Shown piece by piece: positions 34,020-41,576 of a stretch of 64,000 nucleotides of DNA (the first letter of the stretch is position 1; each line of letters opens with the position of its first letter). Source of the DNA: Streptomyces durocortorensis. Lineage in GTDB: Bacteria > Actinomycetota > Actinomycetes > Streptomycetales > Streptomycetaceae. The DNA lies in contig NZ_CP134500.1 in the NCBI RefSeq assembly GCF_031760065.1, positions 5,394,001 to 5,458,000 of the forward strand. The letters are read 5' to 3'. The position numbers and the translations under genes are program-made. Below the pieces are notes generated by a model, which made no database searches, had not been told where the DNA came from, and was given only the letters and a program-made list of their open reading frames with translations.

Positions 34020-34646
34020 CTACTCCGCCTGGGCGCCGGACAGCCCCAGCAGCAGCAGCGAGGTGAAGCCGCTCGCCCACTCGGCGTCCACCGGCTCCGC
34101 GCTCACCAGCGTGCGGTGCACCACCGCGCCGGCGATCACATCGAAGATCAGGTCCGCGTTGCGGGCTGCCGTCGAGGCGTCGTCCTCGTAGCGCAGCTCG
34201 CCGCGGGCCTGGGCGCGTTCCCGGCCGAGCAGCACCAGCCGCTTCTGCCGGTCCACGATCGCCGAGCGGATCCGGCGGCGCAGCGAGTCGTCCCGGGTGG
34301 ACTCGGCGACCACCGCCATCAGCGCGGTCCGGGTCTCCGGCCGCTCCAGCAGCGCGGCGAACTGGAGCACCACGCCCTGCACATCGGCCGCCAGGCTGCC
34401 CCGGTCGGGAAGCTCCAGCTCGTCGAAGAGCACCGCGACCGCGTCCACGACCAGCTCGTTCTTACCTGCCCAGCGCCGGTAGAGCGTCGTCTTGGCGACG
34501 CCCGCCCGGGTCGCCACATCGCCCATGGTCAGCTTCGACCAGCCGAGATCGACCAGGGACGCCCGCGTCGCCTCAAGGATCGCGGCATCGGCCGCGGTGC
34601 TCCGCGGACGTCCCGTTCGGGTGGCTTTGGGGTCGCTGTCGTTCAT
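34020..34646 (-). CDS. TetR/AcrR family regulator
   Basis: Protein of 208 residues. The N-terminal helix-turn-helix is typical (AAILEATRASLVDLGWSKLTMGDVATRAGVAKTTLYRRWAGKNELV), with a C-terminal TetR_C-type ligand domain. It is convergent with the epimerase gene (8-bp gap) and faces a 405-bp non-coding region containing a 23-bp TetR-type palindrome. Target genes are unknown; the site location suggests autoregulation and possibly control toward the thioredoxin gene. Confidence 0.92.
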   Translation of the reverse strand: MNDSDPKATRTGRPRSTAADAAILEATRASLVDLGWSKLTMGDVATRAGVAKTTLYRRWAGKNELVVDAVAVLFDELELPDRGSLAADVQGVVLQFAALLERPETRTALMAVVAESTRDDSLRRRIRSAIVDRQKRLVLLGRERAQARGELRYEDDASTAARNADLIFDVIAGAVVHRTLVSAEPVDAEWASGFTSLLLLGLSGAQAE

Positions 34647-34744
34647 GATGCGGCGACGATACCGGCCGGTAGGGAGAACCGTTCCGGCTCGGACTCCGTG
34701 AGACAGATCACCAGGATCACCTGTGCCGCCGGGCCGATCGGCAG

Positions 34745-34767
34745 TTACGCTACGGGTCGTAGCGTAA
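34745..34767. promoter_or_regulatory. TetR-type operator palindrome
   Basis: Perfect inverted repeat TTACGCTAC (34745-34753) / GTAGCGTAA (34759-34767) with a GGGTC centre, 98 bp upstream of the tetR start and about 285 bp before the thioredoxin gene. Size and symmetry suit a TetR dimer pair. The rest of 34647-35051 contains repeated GGGCCCGG-type stretches and no gene that I can see. Confidence 0.6.
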
Positions 34768-35051
34768 GGAAGGCGGTCGGACCCGCCCCGGACGCCACGT
34801 ACGAGCGACAGCCACCAGGGCCCTCACGGAGGGCCCGGGCGCCGGGTGGGGACCCGGAGCCACACGGACCGGCCGGATGGGGATCCGGCGGGTCCACCGG
34901 GTCTTTCGGGGCCCGGCCAGTTCCACCAGGGCCTTTCAGGGGCCCGGGACCGTCTCGTTCCGCCCGCCCCCGCACACCGGCAGGGGCTGCGGACCGGCCC
35001 GGTTCTCGTATCGCTTTCCGGATCGGTGTGCTCAGGGGGGAGGATGTACGT

Positions 35052-36020
35052 ATGCAGCCTAGGAACATGTCCATGAGCGGCGTCGTCGACCTCGCCGCTG
35101 TCAAGGCGGCCGGCGAGGCCAAGGTCAAGGCGGAGCAGGCCCGCGCGGAGGCCGCCCGCACGGGGGGCACCGGCGCCGTCGCGCCCGCCGCCCTGGTGAT
35201 CGACGTCGATGAAGCGGGCTTCGAACGCGAGGTCCTCCAGCGCTCCGCCGAGGTCCCTGTCGTCATCGACTTCTGGGCCGAGTGGTGCGAGCCGTGCAAG
35301 CAGCTGGGCCCCCTGCTGGAGCGCCTGGCCGCCGAGTACAACGGCCGCTTCCTGCTGGCCAAGGTCGATGTCGACGCCAACCAGATGCTGATGCAGCAGT
35401 TCGGTATCCAGGGCATCCCGGCCGTCTTCGCTGTCGTCGCCGGGCAGGCCCTCCCCCTCTTCCAGGGCGCGGCCCCCGAGGCCCAGATCCGCGAGACGCT
35501 GGACCAGCTGATCCAGGTCGGCGAGGAGCGCTTCGGCCTCACCGGGATCGCCGTCGACCCGGACGTCACTGCGGACGCCGCCCCGGCCGAGGCGCCGGCC
35601 GGCCCGTACGACGCCCTGCTGGAGGCGGCCGCCTCCGCGCTCGACGCCAACGACTTCGGCGGCGCCGTTCAGGCGTACCAGAACGTGCTCGCCGACGACC
35701 CGGGCAACCCGGAGGCCAAGCTCGGCCTGGCTCAGGCCGAACTGCTCGGCCGGGTCCAGAGCATGGACCCGCAGGCGGTCCGCAAGGACGCCGCGGACAA
35801 GCCGGACGATGTGAACGCCCAGATCGCCGCCGCCGATCTCGACCTGGTCGGCGGTCATGTCGAGGACGCCTTCGGCCGGCTGGTCGAGGCCGTCCGCCGC
35901 ACCGCGGGCGACGACCGGAACACCGCGCGGCTGCGGCTGCTGGAGCTGTTCGAGGTGATCGGCCCGGAGGACCCGCGGGTCACCGCGGCGCGGACGGCAC
36001 TGGCCCGCGTCCTGTTCTGA
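35052..36020 (+). CDS. Thioredoxin-TPR fusion protein (YbbN/CnoX-like)
   Basis: Protein of 322 residues from ATG 35052 (GGGAGG eight bases upstream). A charged N-terminal stretch is followed by a thioredoxin domain (about 52-160) with an intact CEPC active site (FWAEWCEPCKQLGPL) and cis-proline IQGIPAVF, then a C-terminal TPR-like helical domain (about 190-322: DALLEAAASALDANDFGGAVQAYQNVL). This architecture is that of YbbN/CnoX co-chaperones, though E. coli YbbN lacks a classical CxxC pair. It may combine disulfide exchange and holdase function in the cytoplasm. Confidence 0.9.
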   Translation: MQPRNMSMSGVVDLAAVKAAGEAKVKAEQARAEAARTGGTGAVAPAALVIDVDEAGFEREVLQRSAEVPVVIDFWAEWCEPCKQLGPLLERLAAEYNGRFLLAKVDVDANQMLMQQFGIQGIPAVFAVVAGQALPLFQGAAPEAQIRETLDQLIQVGEERFGLTGIAVDPDVTADAAPAEAPAGPYDALLEAAASALDANDFGGAVQAYQNVLADDPGNPEAKLGLAQAELLGRVQSMDPQAVRKDAADKPDDVNAQIAAADLDLVGGHVEDAFGRLVEAVRRTAGDDRNTARLRLLELFEVIGPEDPRVTAARTALARVLF

Positions 36021-36066
36021 CCCTCGTCGATCCGACGAGATCCGCCTGTTGTCCCGATGTGACAAG

Positions 36067-36102
36067 ACGGCCGCGCTACGCCACAGGCAGCGCGGCCGTT
36101 TT
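36067..36102 (+). terminator. Rho-independent terminator after thioredoxin gene
   Basis: Stem ACGGCCGCGCT (36067-36077) / AGCGCGGCCGT (36089-36099) ending in TTTT (36099-36102), 47 bp after the stop. Confidence 0.8.
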
Positions 36103-36171
36103 GCCGTATCGGCGCCAATCGCCGCCGCGGAGCATCTTCGCTTTACCAAATCTTGACAAAGGGACGCGCTG

Positions 36172-36184
36172 TTACTCGCAGTAA
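36172..36184. promoter_or_regulatory. Palindrome TTACT-CGC-AGTAA
   Basis: Perfect 5-3-5 inverted repeat just downstream of a TTGACA (36153-36158). It shares its half-site with the palindrome at 36300-36315. Both are in the 648-bp non-coding region (36021-36668) preceding the DUF6230 gene, so one factor may bind both. I found no convincing -10 for this TTGACA. Confidence 0.45.
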
Positions 36185-36299
36185 AGCGGGTCGGCGGTTA
36201 TGTCCCGTTTCCAGGAAGTTTCCCGCTATTCGGATGTCCCTTTCGTGCCACCCTGCGTCGCCGCGTGATGCCGCCCTGTCGTATCGAGGTTATCGGGCC

Positions 36300-36315
36300 G
36301 TTACTAGCCAGTAAC
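36300..36315. promoter_or_regulatory. Palindrome GTTACT-AGCC-AGTAAC
   Basis: Perfect 6-4-6 inverted repeat, the second of two related sites (see 36172) upstream of the DUF6230 operon. The remaining 350 bp to the gene at 36669 is long for a Streptomyces leader and holds no recognisable gene. Confidence 0.45.
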
Positions 36316-36668
36316 GATCCCTCTTGTGCCGGGGCCGTGAATGCACCACGATCGGCCACGCTCGGTCCAATACCCCCAGCCCGGTCTCCAGCCGGGTCCT
36401 GAGGGCCTGTTGGGTCCCCGCCGAGTGGGTCGGCGACAGTGGCGCCGACCGCGGACAGGGGGGTTCCCGCCGACAGGCGGGGCCTGTCCGACCGGCTGCG
36501 CGGAACGCGCGGCCAGTGGTTAGTCGCTCGGGGGTGAACGCCGGTGGATCGGATGCGGGACACGTCTCCGATACGGGCGCTCTCCTTCCCGAGGACGTAG
36601 CACTTCTCCCATCCCAGGACGGGCATGACGCCCGGCCGGAGATGTACGTCCGAGAAGAAGGAGCAAGT

Positions 36669-37322
36669 ATGAGTTCCCAGGTTCGCGGTGGGACGAGATG
36701 GAAGCGTTTCGCTCTGGTCATGGTGCCGAGTGTCGTCGCCACGGCGGCGGTGGGCGTGGGCCTCGCGCAGGGCGCTCTGGCCGCGTCGTTCAGCGTGTCC
36801 GGCCAGAGCTTCAAGGTCCGCACCGACAAGCTCGTCGGTGAGGACTTCGTCCAGTACGGCAGCGTCGCTGTCGGCAAGGACCTGAACGGCAAGAACGCCG
36901 CGCACCCGGTCGCGGTGTCGGGCTTCAGCAAGGCCACCATCACCAACATGTGCCAGTCGGTGGTGACGCCGAACCTTCCGTTCGGGCTCGGCAGCGTCAG
37001 CCTGAAGCTGAAGGCCGGTACGGACCCGGACAAGCCGGTAGTGGCGACCAACCTCTACCTGGATGTGTCGCAGCTCGACGCGGACGCCGAGTTCAAGAAC
37101 ATCGACATCGGTGTCGCGGCGGGCTCCCTGAAGAAGGAGAACAAGCCGGGGAGCATAGGCATCCAGCCTGGCACCCAGGCCAGGGAGGAGGGCTTCGCGC
37201 AGCGCGCCGACGAGGCCGTTCTCACCGACGTGAAGCAGACGGCCTGGGCGACCACGGCCGGCACCTTCAAGCTCAGCAACCTGAGCCTGAGGCTGCACAA
37301 GGGCGTCGAGGAGTGCTTCTAA
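36669..37322 (+). CDS. DUF6230 family secreted/anchored protein
   Basis: Protein of 217 residues from ATG 36669 (GAAGGAG five bases upstream). A twin hydrophobic start (WKRFALVMVPSVVATAAVGVGLAQGALA) is an N-terminal signal or anchor with likely cleavage after ALA. The rest is a compact beta-rich domain (SFSVSGQSFKVRTDKLVGEDFVQYG, TAGTFKLSNLSLRLHKGVEECF) of the DUF6230 family, seen across Streptomyces beside DUF6114 membrane proteins. Role unknown. A hairpin and the DUF6114 gene follow. Confidence 0.85.
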   Translation: MSSQVRGGTRWKRFALVMVPSVVATAAVGVGLAQGALAASFSVSGQSFKVRTDKLVGEDFVQYGSVAVGKDLNGKNAAHPVAVSGFSKATITNMCQSVVTPNLPFGLGSVSLKLKAGTDPDKPVVATNLYLDVSQLDADAEFKNIDIGVAAGSLKKENKPGSIGIQPGTQAREEGFAQRADEAVLTDVKQTAWATTAGTFKLSNLSLRLHKGVEECF

Positions 37323-37333
37323 GCACTCGCCCG

Positions 37334-37370
37334 GGTGACCGGAACGCCCCTGGAGGGCTCTCCGGTCACC
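37334..37370 (+). other. Hairpin between DUF6230 and DUF6114 genes
   Basis: GGTGACCGGA (37334-37343) / TCCGGTCACC (37361-37370), starting 12 bp after the DUF6230 stop and lacking a T-tract. It may attenuate read-through or protect the upstream mRNA, giving more DUF6230 than DUF6114 protein. Confidence 0.5.
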
Positions 37371-37418
37371 CACCCCTTCTCTTCTCACGGCAGTACCGGT
37401 TCCAGGGAGCTGTTTTCC

Positions 37419-37982
37419 ATGAGCCCCGAGTCCACAGGGCAGAACGAGCACTACATCCGCGTCATTCAGCGACGCTTCCGCACCTGGCGGGGTAACCGGC
37501 CGTTCTGGGCGGGTCTGTTCACCATCCTGGGCGGTCTACCCATCGCCTACTTTCCCTACGCCAGCATGAAGCTCGGCAATATGACGCTGGCCATGTCCAC
37601 CACGGCCGGTGCCGGGTCCCTGATCATCGGGGTCCTGCTGGTCACCCTGGGGCTGACGATGTGGTTCCACCACATCGTCCGGGTGTTCGCGGGCGTCGCG
37701 GCCATCCTGCTCGCGCTGGTGTCCATACCCGTCGCCAACATCGGCGGCTTCGTCATCGGCTTCCTCTTCGCCCTCATCGGCGGAGCCCTGTCCATTTCCT
37801 GGGCCCCCGGCGAGCCGAAGAGCGCGGACGAGGCCCCGCTCGACGAGCAGCCGTACGAGGAGCGTCCCCAGGAACGTTCCGAGGACGCGCTCCAGGGTGC
37901 GGCGGCCGTTCTTCCCCAGCAGCAGGGCACCGGGTCCGACACGGCGGCCGAAGCCGACGGAGGGAGCCATCGTGCGGGGTGA
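37419..37982 (+). CDS. DUF6114 integral membrane protein
   Basis: Protein of 187 residues from ATG 37419. Three hydrophobic segments (about 30-50, 58-82, 88-125) follow a short cytosolic start (RRFRTWRGNRPFWAGLFTILGG); the C-terminal 55 residues are acidic and Gln-rich. The family (DUF6114) regularly accompanies DUF6230. The end overlaps the GTG of the next gene by 11 bp, implying translational coupling. No function is established. Confidence 0.85.
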   Translation: MSPESTGQNEHYIRVIQRRFRTWRGNRPFWAGLFTILGGLPIAYFPYASMKLGNMTLAMSTTAGAGSLIIGVLLVTLGLTMWFHHIVRVFAGVAAILLALVSIPVANIGGFVIGFLFALIGGALSISWAPGEPKSADEAPLDEQPYEERPQERSEDALQGAAAVLPQQQGTGSDTAAEADGGSHRAG

Positions 37983-39306
37983 CGACGGACAGCACATGAA
38001 CGCGTACCCCGGCGACGACCTCCGCGAGCGCAAGGGCCCTCGTCACGCGGCACCCCGGAAGTCGCTCCTGACCAAGCTCAACCTGCCCAGCGGCAAGAAG
38101 GCGCTGGCGCTCGCCGCGATGCCGACCGCCGTCTTCGTGGGCATGGGGCTGACCCCCAAGCTCGCCCTGGCCGACGACGGCACCGACATCCCGTTCGCAC
38201 CGGGCCCCTGCGTCACCCGGTCCGACGAGGACCCGAACGCGTCCGAGTCGCCCGATGCCACCCCGTCCCCGTCGGCCACGGCCACGGACCGGGCGGACGA
38301 GGACGAGAAGCCGGACAAGGACGAGAAGCCCGGCACGGACGAGTCCGCGACCCCGAAGCCCCCGGCCGGCGGTTCGGCCACCGAGGCCCCTGAGGAGCCC
38401 GGGACCGACGCGAAGGGCGACGACGCGGCAGCGGACAAGGCGGCGCAGGCCGCCGAGGAGCCCACCGCGACACCGACGCCCACCAAGTCGAGGAACCCGC
38501 TCGACCCGCTCGGCGTCGGCGACGCCCTCAGGGATCTCTTCGACGGCCCGAACAAGGACACGGACAAGGCCGAGGAGAAGCCTGCGGCGTCGGCGAGCCC
38601 GTCCCCGAGCCCCACGGCCGACAAGCCGGAGTCCCCGGCGAAGGCCGAGGCCGAGGACGCGCCCGACAAGGTGAAGGCCGAGGCCGACAAGACGGCCGAC
38701 GCCATCCGCGAGGCGGCCGAGAAGGCGGGCGAGGACGTCGAGGAGCTCGACGAGGACGTCAAGGGACTCGACCCCAAGAAGGACGAGGACATCCCGGACG
38801 GCGCCAAGCCGCGCTTCCCCTGCCCGGAGCCCGACCCCGGCGCACTGGCCGCGGCCGACCTGGAGTCCGGCATCCCGCTGCTCCCGAGCGACCCGTGGAC
38901 CCTGGAATCGACGCTGCTCACCCTCAGAGGCCTGGACTACCACGGCATCGTCGAGGTGAAGAAGGCGGACGGCAGCATCAAGAAGGTGCTGAAGTTCACC
39001 GCCAGCTCCATCGACATCAAGGACCTCCACCAGCTGACCGTCGGCCCTGCGGGCACCACGGGCCATGTGAAGTCGCGGCCCGGCTCCACGTCGACGATCC
39101 GCAATGGCACGGTGACGATGTACACGGAGGAGCTGAAGGGCAACCTCTTCGGCCTCATCCCGATCACCTTCAGCCCGGAGACCCCGCCGCCGCTGAACGT
39201 CCCCTTCGCCTTCTTCACCAAAGTGAAGGTGACCCAGGCAGGCCAGTTCGGCGGCACGCTCACCGTCCCCGGACTCAAGAACTACCTCGAAGGCGGCAAC
39301 CGCTAG
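37972..39306 (+). CDS. Large secreted acidic low-complexity protein
   Basis: Protein of 444 residues from GTG 37972, preferred because GGAGGGAG lies five bases upstream; ATG 37996 has no ribosome site. A basic stretch and hydrophobic segment (about 46-72, ending LALADDG) act as signal peptide. Residues about 90-290 are Asp/Glu/Lys/Ala/Pro-rich and partly coiled-coil-like (DKVKAEADKTADAIREAAEKAGEDV), followed by a folded 150-residue C-terminal domain. Being third in the DUF6230-DUF6114 operon, it is likely part of the same envelope system. I do not recognise a family for the C-terminal domain. Confidence 0.75.
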   Translation: MRGDDGQHMNAYPGDDLRERKGPRHAAPRKSLLTKLNLPSGKKALALAAMPTAVFVGMGLTPKLALADDGTDIPFAPGPCVTRSDEDPNASESPDATPSPSATATDRADEDEKPDKDEKPGTDESATPKPPAGGSATEAPEEPGTDAKGDDAAADKAAQAAEEPTATPTPTKSRNPLDPLGVGDALRDLFDGPNKDTDKAEEKPAASASPSPSPTADKPESPAKAEAEDAPDKVKAEADKTADAIREAAEKAGEDVEELDEDVKGLDPKKDEDIPDGAKPRFPCPEPDPGALAAADLESGIPLLPSDPWTLESTLLTLRGLDYHGIVEVKKADGSIKKVLKFTASSIDIKDLHQLTVGPAGTTGHVKSRPGSTSTIRNGTVTMYTEELKGNLFGLIPITFSPETPPPLNVPFAFFTKVKVTQAGQFGGTLTVPGLKNYLEGGNR

Positions 39307-39341
39307 CAGCCTTCCCCCGATCCCGTCCGGGAGCCGCACAA

Positions 39342-39388
39342 CGACCGTGGCCCGCACCCCCGCATCCCGGGGGCGCGGGCCACGGTCG
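39342..39388. terminator. Bidirectional terminator between convergent operons
   Basis: Perfect 14-bp stem CGACCGTGGCCCGC (39342-39355) / GCGGGCCACGGTCG (39375-39388), with a nested CCCCCG/CGGGGG stem, between the stops at 39306 (plus) and 39398 (minus). Confidence 0.75.
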
Positions 39389-39397
39389 CCGGTGGGC

Positions 39398-41485
39398 TCA
39401 GGGCAGTACGAAGAGCCGGACGGTGTCCTTGGCGGTGGCGCTGGTTCCGGAGCTCATTCCCGCCGCGAGGCGCTTGCCGTCCGGGCTGAACGCGAGGCGC
39501 TCGACGGAGTTGGGGCAGGTGAAGGCGGTGAGGGACTTTCCCGCGACCGTGTCCCAGACCCGGACGGCTCCTTCGGCGTCGGCACTGGCGAGAGTGCGGC
39601 CGCCGGGGTGGAACGCGAGCGCGGTGATCCTGCCGTGGCGGCCCTCCAGAGTGACGATGTCCTGACGGGTGGCCGTATTCCACAGGCGTACGTTCCTGGA
39701 ACGCTGCCCGAAGGCCAGGATCTGACCGTCCGGACTGAACAGTGCCGCCCCGGTGTTCGCGCTCTCGCCGATAGTGGCGACAGCCGCACGGGAGGGGAGT
39801 TTCCGCAGCCTCAAGGGGTACGCGGTGACCAGCAGCTTGCCGTCGGGGCTGAAGGCCAGGGGCCCGAGGTACTCGCCCTTGTCGATGCCGAGCCGACGGC
39901 CGGAGGCCATGTCCCACAGGTACAGGCCCCGTTCGAAGCCGCCGACCAGGGTCGCGCCGTCCGGGCTGAGGGCCAGGGACAGCACGAGGTCGTTCATGTC
40001 CTCTTCCGCGCCGGCCGGTGGGCCTTGGAAGGTCCTCAGCACGCGGCCGGACTCCACGTCCCACAGGCGGGCGTTGTTCCCCTCCCCTCTGATCAGGGAC
40101 GTGAGGTCCGGAGTGAACAGGGCGTCCTGGATGTATCGGGGAACGCTGACGCGTGTGCTGACGCCCCGCCCTGTGCGTACGTCCCAGCGCCAGATCTCAC
40201 CGTTGGCGCCGACGGCGGCCAGGGTCGTGCCGTCCTTGCCGAAGGCGAGGGCCTGGACACCCAACGGCCCCTTGAGGGACTGGTGATCCGATGTGGCGCC
40301 CGGCGACGCCCCGGGCCCTGGGCCGCCGCTCCGATCCTTCTCCCCGCGCAGCAGGAGCGGCACCGCGGCGGTCACCGCCGCGGCCGCGACGGCGGAGCCG
40401 CCGATGACGAGCGTCCGCCGGGACACGGATCGCCCCGTGCCCCCGGCGGGAGCGGGCGCGGGTGCGGGCGGCACGCGCGGGAGGTGGCCGGGCGTGGGTC
40501 CGGCCGGGTAGGGGATGGTCGGCGGCGTGGGCGCCGGCCGTCCCGGACCGGCCAGGAGCACCGTCTGCTCCTCCCGCTCCCCGGGCTCCGCCTTCGCCCC
40601 CGCCCCGGGCCCTGTCTCCGCCCCAGGCCCTGTCTCCGTCTCCGCCTCCGCCGACGGGAGCGGCTTCCCGCCCCGCCCCCTGAGCGGCAACCCCACGAAC
40701 CGCGCCGGGAGTTCGGTGACCGAAGGCCGGCTGGCGGGGTCCTTGTCCAGACACGCGGTCAGCAGGGACAGGAGCTCGCCGTCGACGCCGTCGAGCGCGG
40801 GCGGCTCGTTCAGGATCCGCTGGACGACATCGAGGAGGACCTGCGCGTCGAACGGGCTGCGCCCGGTCGCGGCGAAGGCCAGGACCGAGCCGAGGGAGAA
40901 GACGTCGCTCGCGGGTCCAGCCCGGTCGGCCCGGATCTGCTCCGGCGACATATAGGCGTACGTCCCCATCACCGTGCCGGTCGCGGTCAGTGAACTGGCG
41001 TCCACGAGACGGGCGATGCCGAAGTCGATGATGCGCGGGCCGTCGTCGGCGAGGATGACGTTGCCGGGCTTCAGGTCCCGATGGATCAGGCCGCAGTCGT
41101 GTACGGCGGCCAGGCCCTCGGCCATGCCCGCGCCGAGGCGCAGCACGGTGTCGGGGGCCAGCGGGCCCCCGGTGTGGACGACCTCGTGCAGCGTGGGCCC
41201 CGGGATGAACGCCGTGACCAACCAAGGGGATTCGGCCTGCGGGTCGGCGTCGATGACCTGCGCGGTGTGGAAGCCGCCGACGCGCCGTGCCGCCTCGGCC
41301 TCGCGGGCGAACCGCTCCCGGAACTGCGGGGCGGCCGCCAGTTCCCGCCGGATCAGCTTCACCGCGACCTTGCGGCCGCCCGGGGTCGTGCCGAGGAAGA
41401 CCTGTCCCATGCCGCCTTCGCCCAGTCGGCCGTCAAGGCGGTAGGGACCGACCCACTCCGGGTCGTGGGGCCGCAACGCTTCCAT
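39398..41485 (-). CDS. Ser/Thr protein kinase with WD40 repeats (copy A)
   Basis: Protein of 695 residues from ATG 41485 (GGACGG five bases upstream). The N-terminal Hanks kinase has LGEGGMGQVFLG, AVKLI lysine, IHRDLKPGNVIL and DFGIARL. A Pro/Ala-rich linker and one membrane helix (RRTLVIGGSAVAAAAVTAAVPLLL, near 355-378) lead to an extracytoplasmic WD40/YVTN propeller with about six or seven blades (HGRITALAFHPGGRTLASADAEGAVRVWD). The propeller probably binds a ligand or partner outside the cell. It is about half identical by eye to the adjacent copy B, so a tandem duplication is likely. Confidence 0.92.
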   Translation of the reverse strand: MEALRPHDPEWVGPYRLDGRLGEGGMGQVFLGTTPGGRKVAVKLIRRELAAAPQFRERFAREAEAARRVGGFHTAQVIDADPQAESPWLVTAFIPGPTLHEVVHTGGPLAPDTVLRLGAGMAEGLAAVHDCGLIHRDLKPGNVILADDGPRIIDFGIARLVDASSLTATGTVMGTYAYMSPEQIRADRAGPASDVFSLGSVLAFAATGRSPFDAQVLLDVVQRILNEPPALDGVDGELLSLLTACLDKDPASRPSVTELPARFVGLPLRGRGGKPLPSAEAETETGPGAETGPGAGAKAEPGEREEQTVLLAGPGRPAPTPPTIPYPAGPTPGHLPRVPPAPAPAPAGGTGRSVSRRTLVIGGSAVAAAAVTAAVPLLLRGEKDRSGGPGPGASPGATSDHQSLKGPLGVQALAFGKDGTTLAAVGANGEIWRWDVRTGRGVSTRVSVPRYIQDALFTPDLTSLIRGEGNNARLWDVESGRVLRTFQGPPAGAEEDMNDLVLSLALSPDGATLVGGFERGLYLWDMASGRRLGIDKGEYLGPLAFSPDGKLLVTAYPLRLRKLPSRAAVATIGESANTGAALFSPDGQILAFGQRSRNVRLWNTATRQDIVTLEGRHGRITALAFHPGGRTLASADAEGAVRVWDTVAGKSLTAFTCPNSVERLAFSPDGKRLAAGMSSGTSATAKDTVRLFVLP

Positions 41486-41501
41486 GAACACCGTCCGTCG
41501 A

Positions 41502-41546
41502 GGGATGTGAGGGATGTGAGGGATGTGAGAGGCGCGAGAGGTGCGA
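41502..41546. repeat. 9-bp tandem repeat between kinase genes
   Basis: Three exact units of GGGATGTGA (41502-41528) followed by two degraded units GAGGCGCGA and GAGGTGCGA (41529-41546). The array occupies half of the 91-bp gap between the two kinase genes, directly upstream of copy A, and could vary by slippage. Confidence 0.75.
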
Positions 41547-41576
41547 GAGCTCGGAGAGGCGGGGAGTACGAGGGTG

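Noticed and set aside
33903..35051. Long N-terminal extension of the thioredoxin frame
   Set aside because: It would cover the epimerase 3' end and tetR in antisense. GGGAGG before ATG 35052 and the family start argue for the shorter protein.
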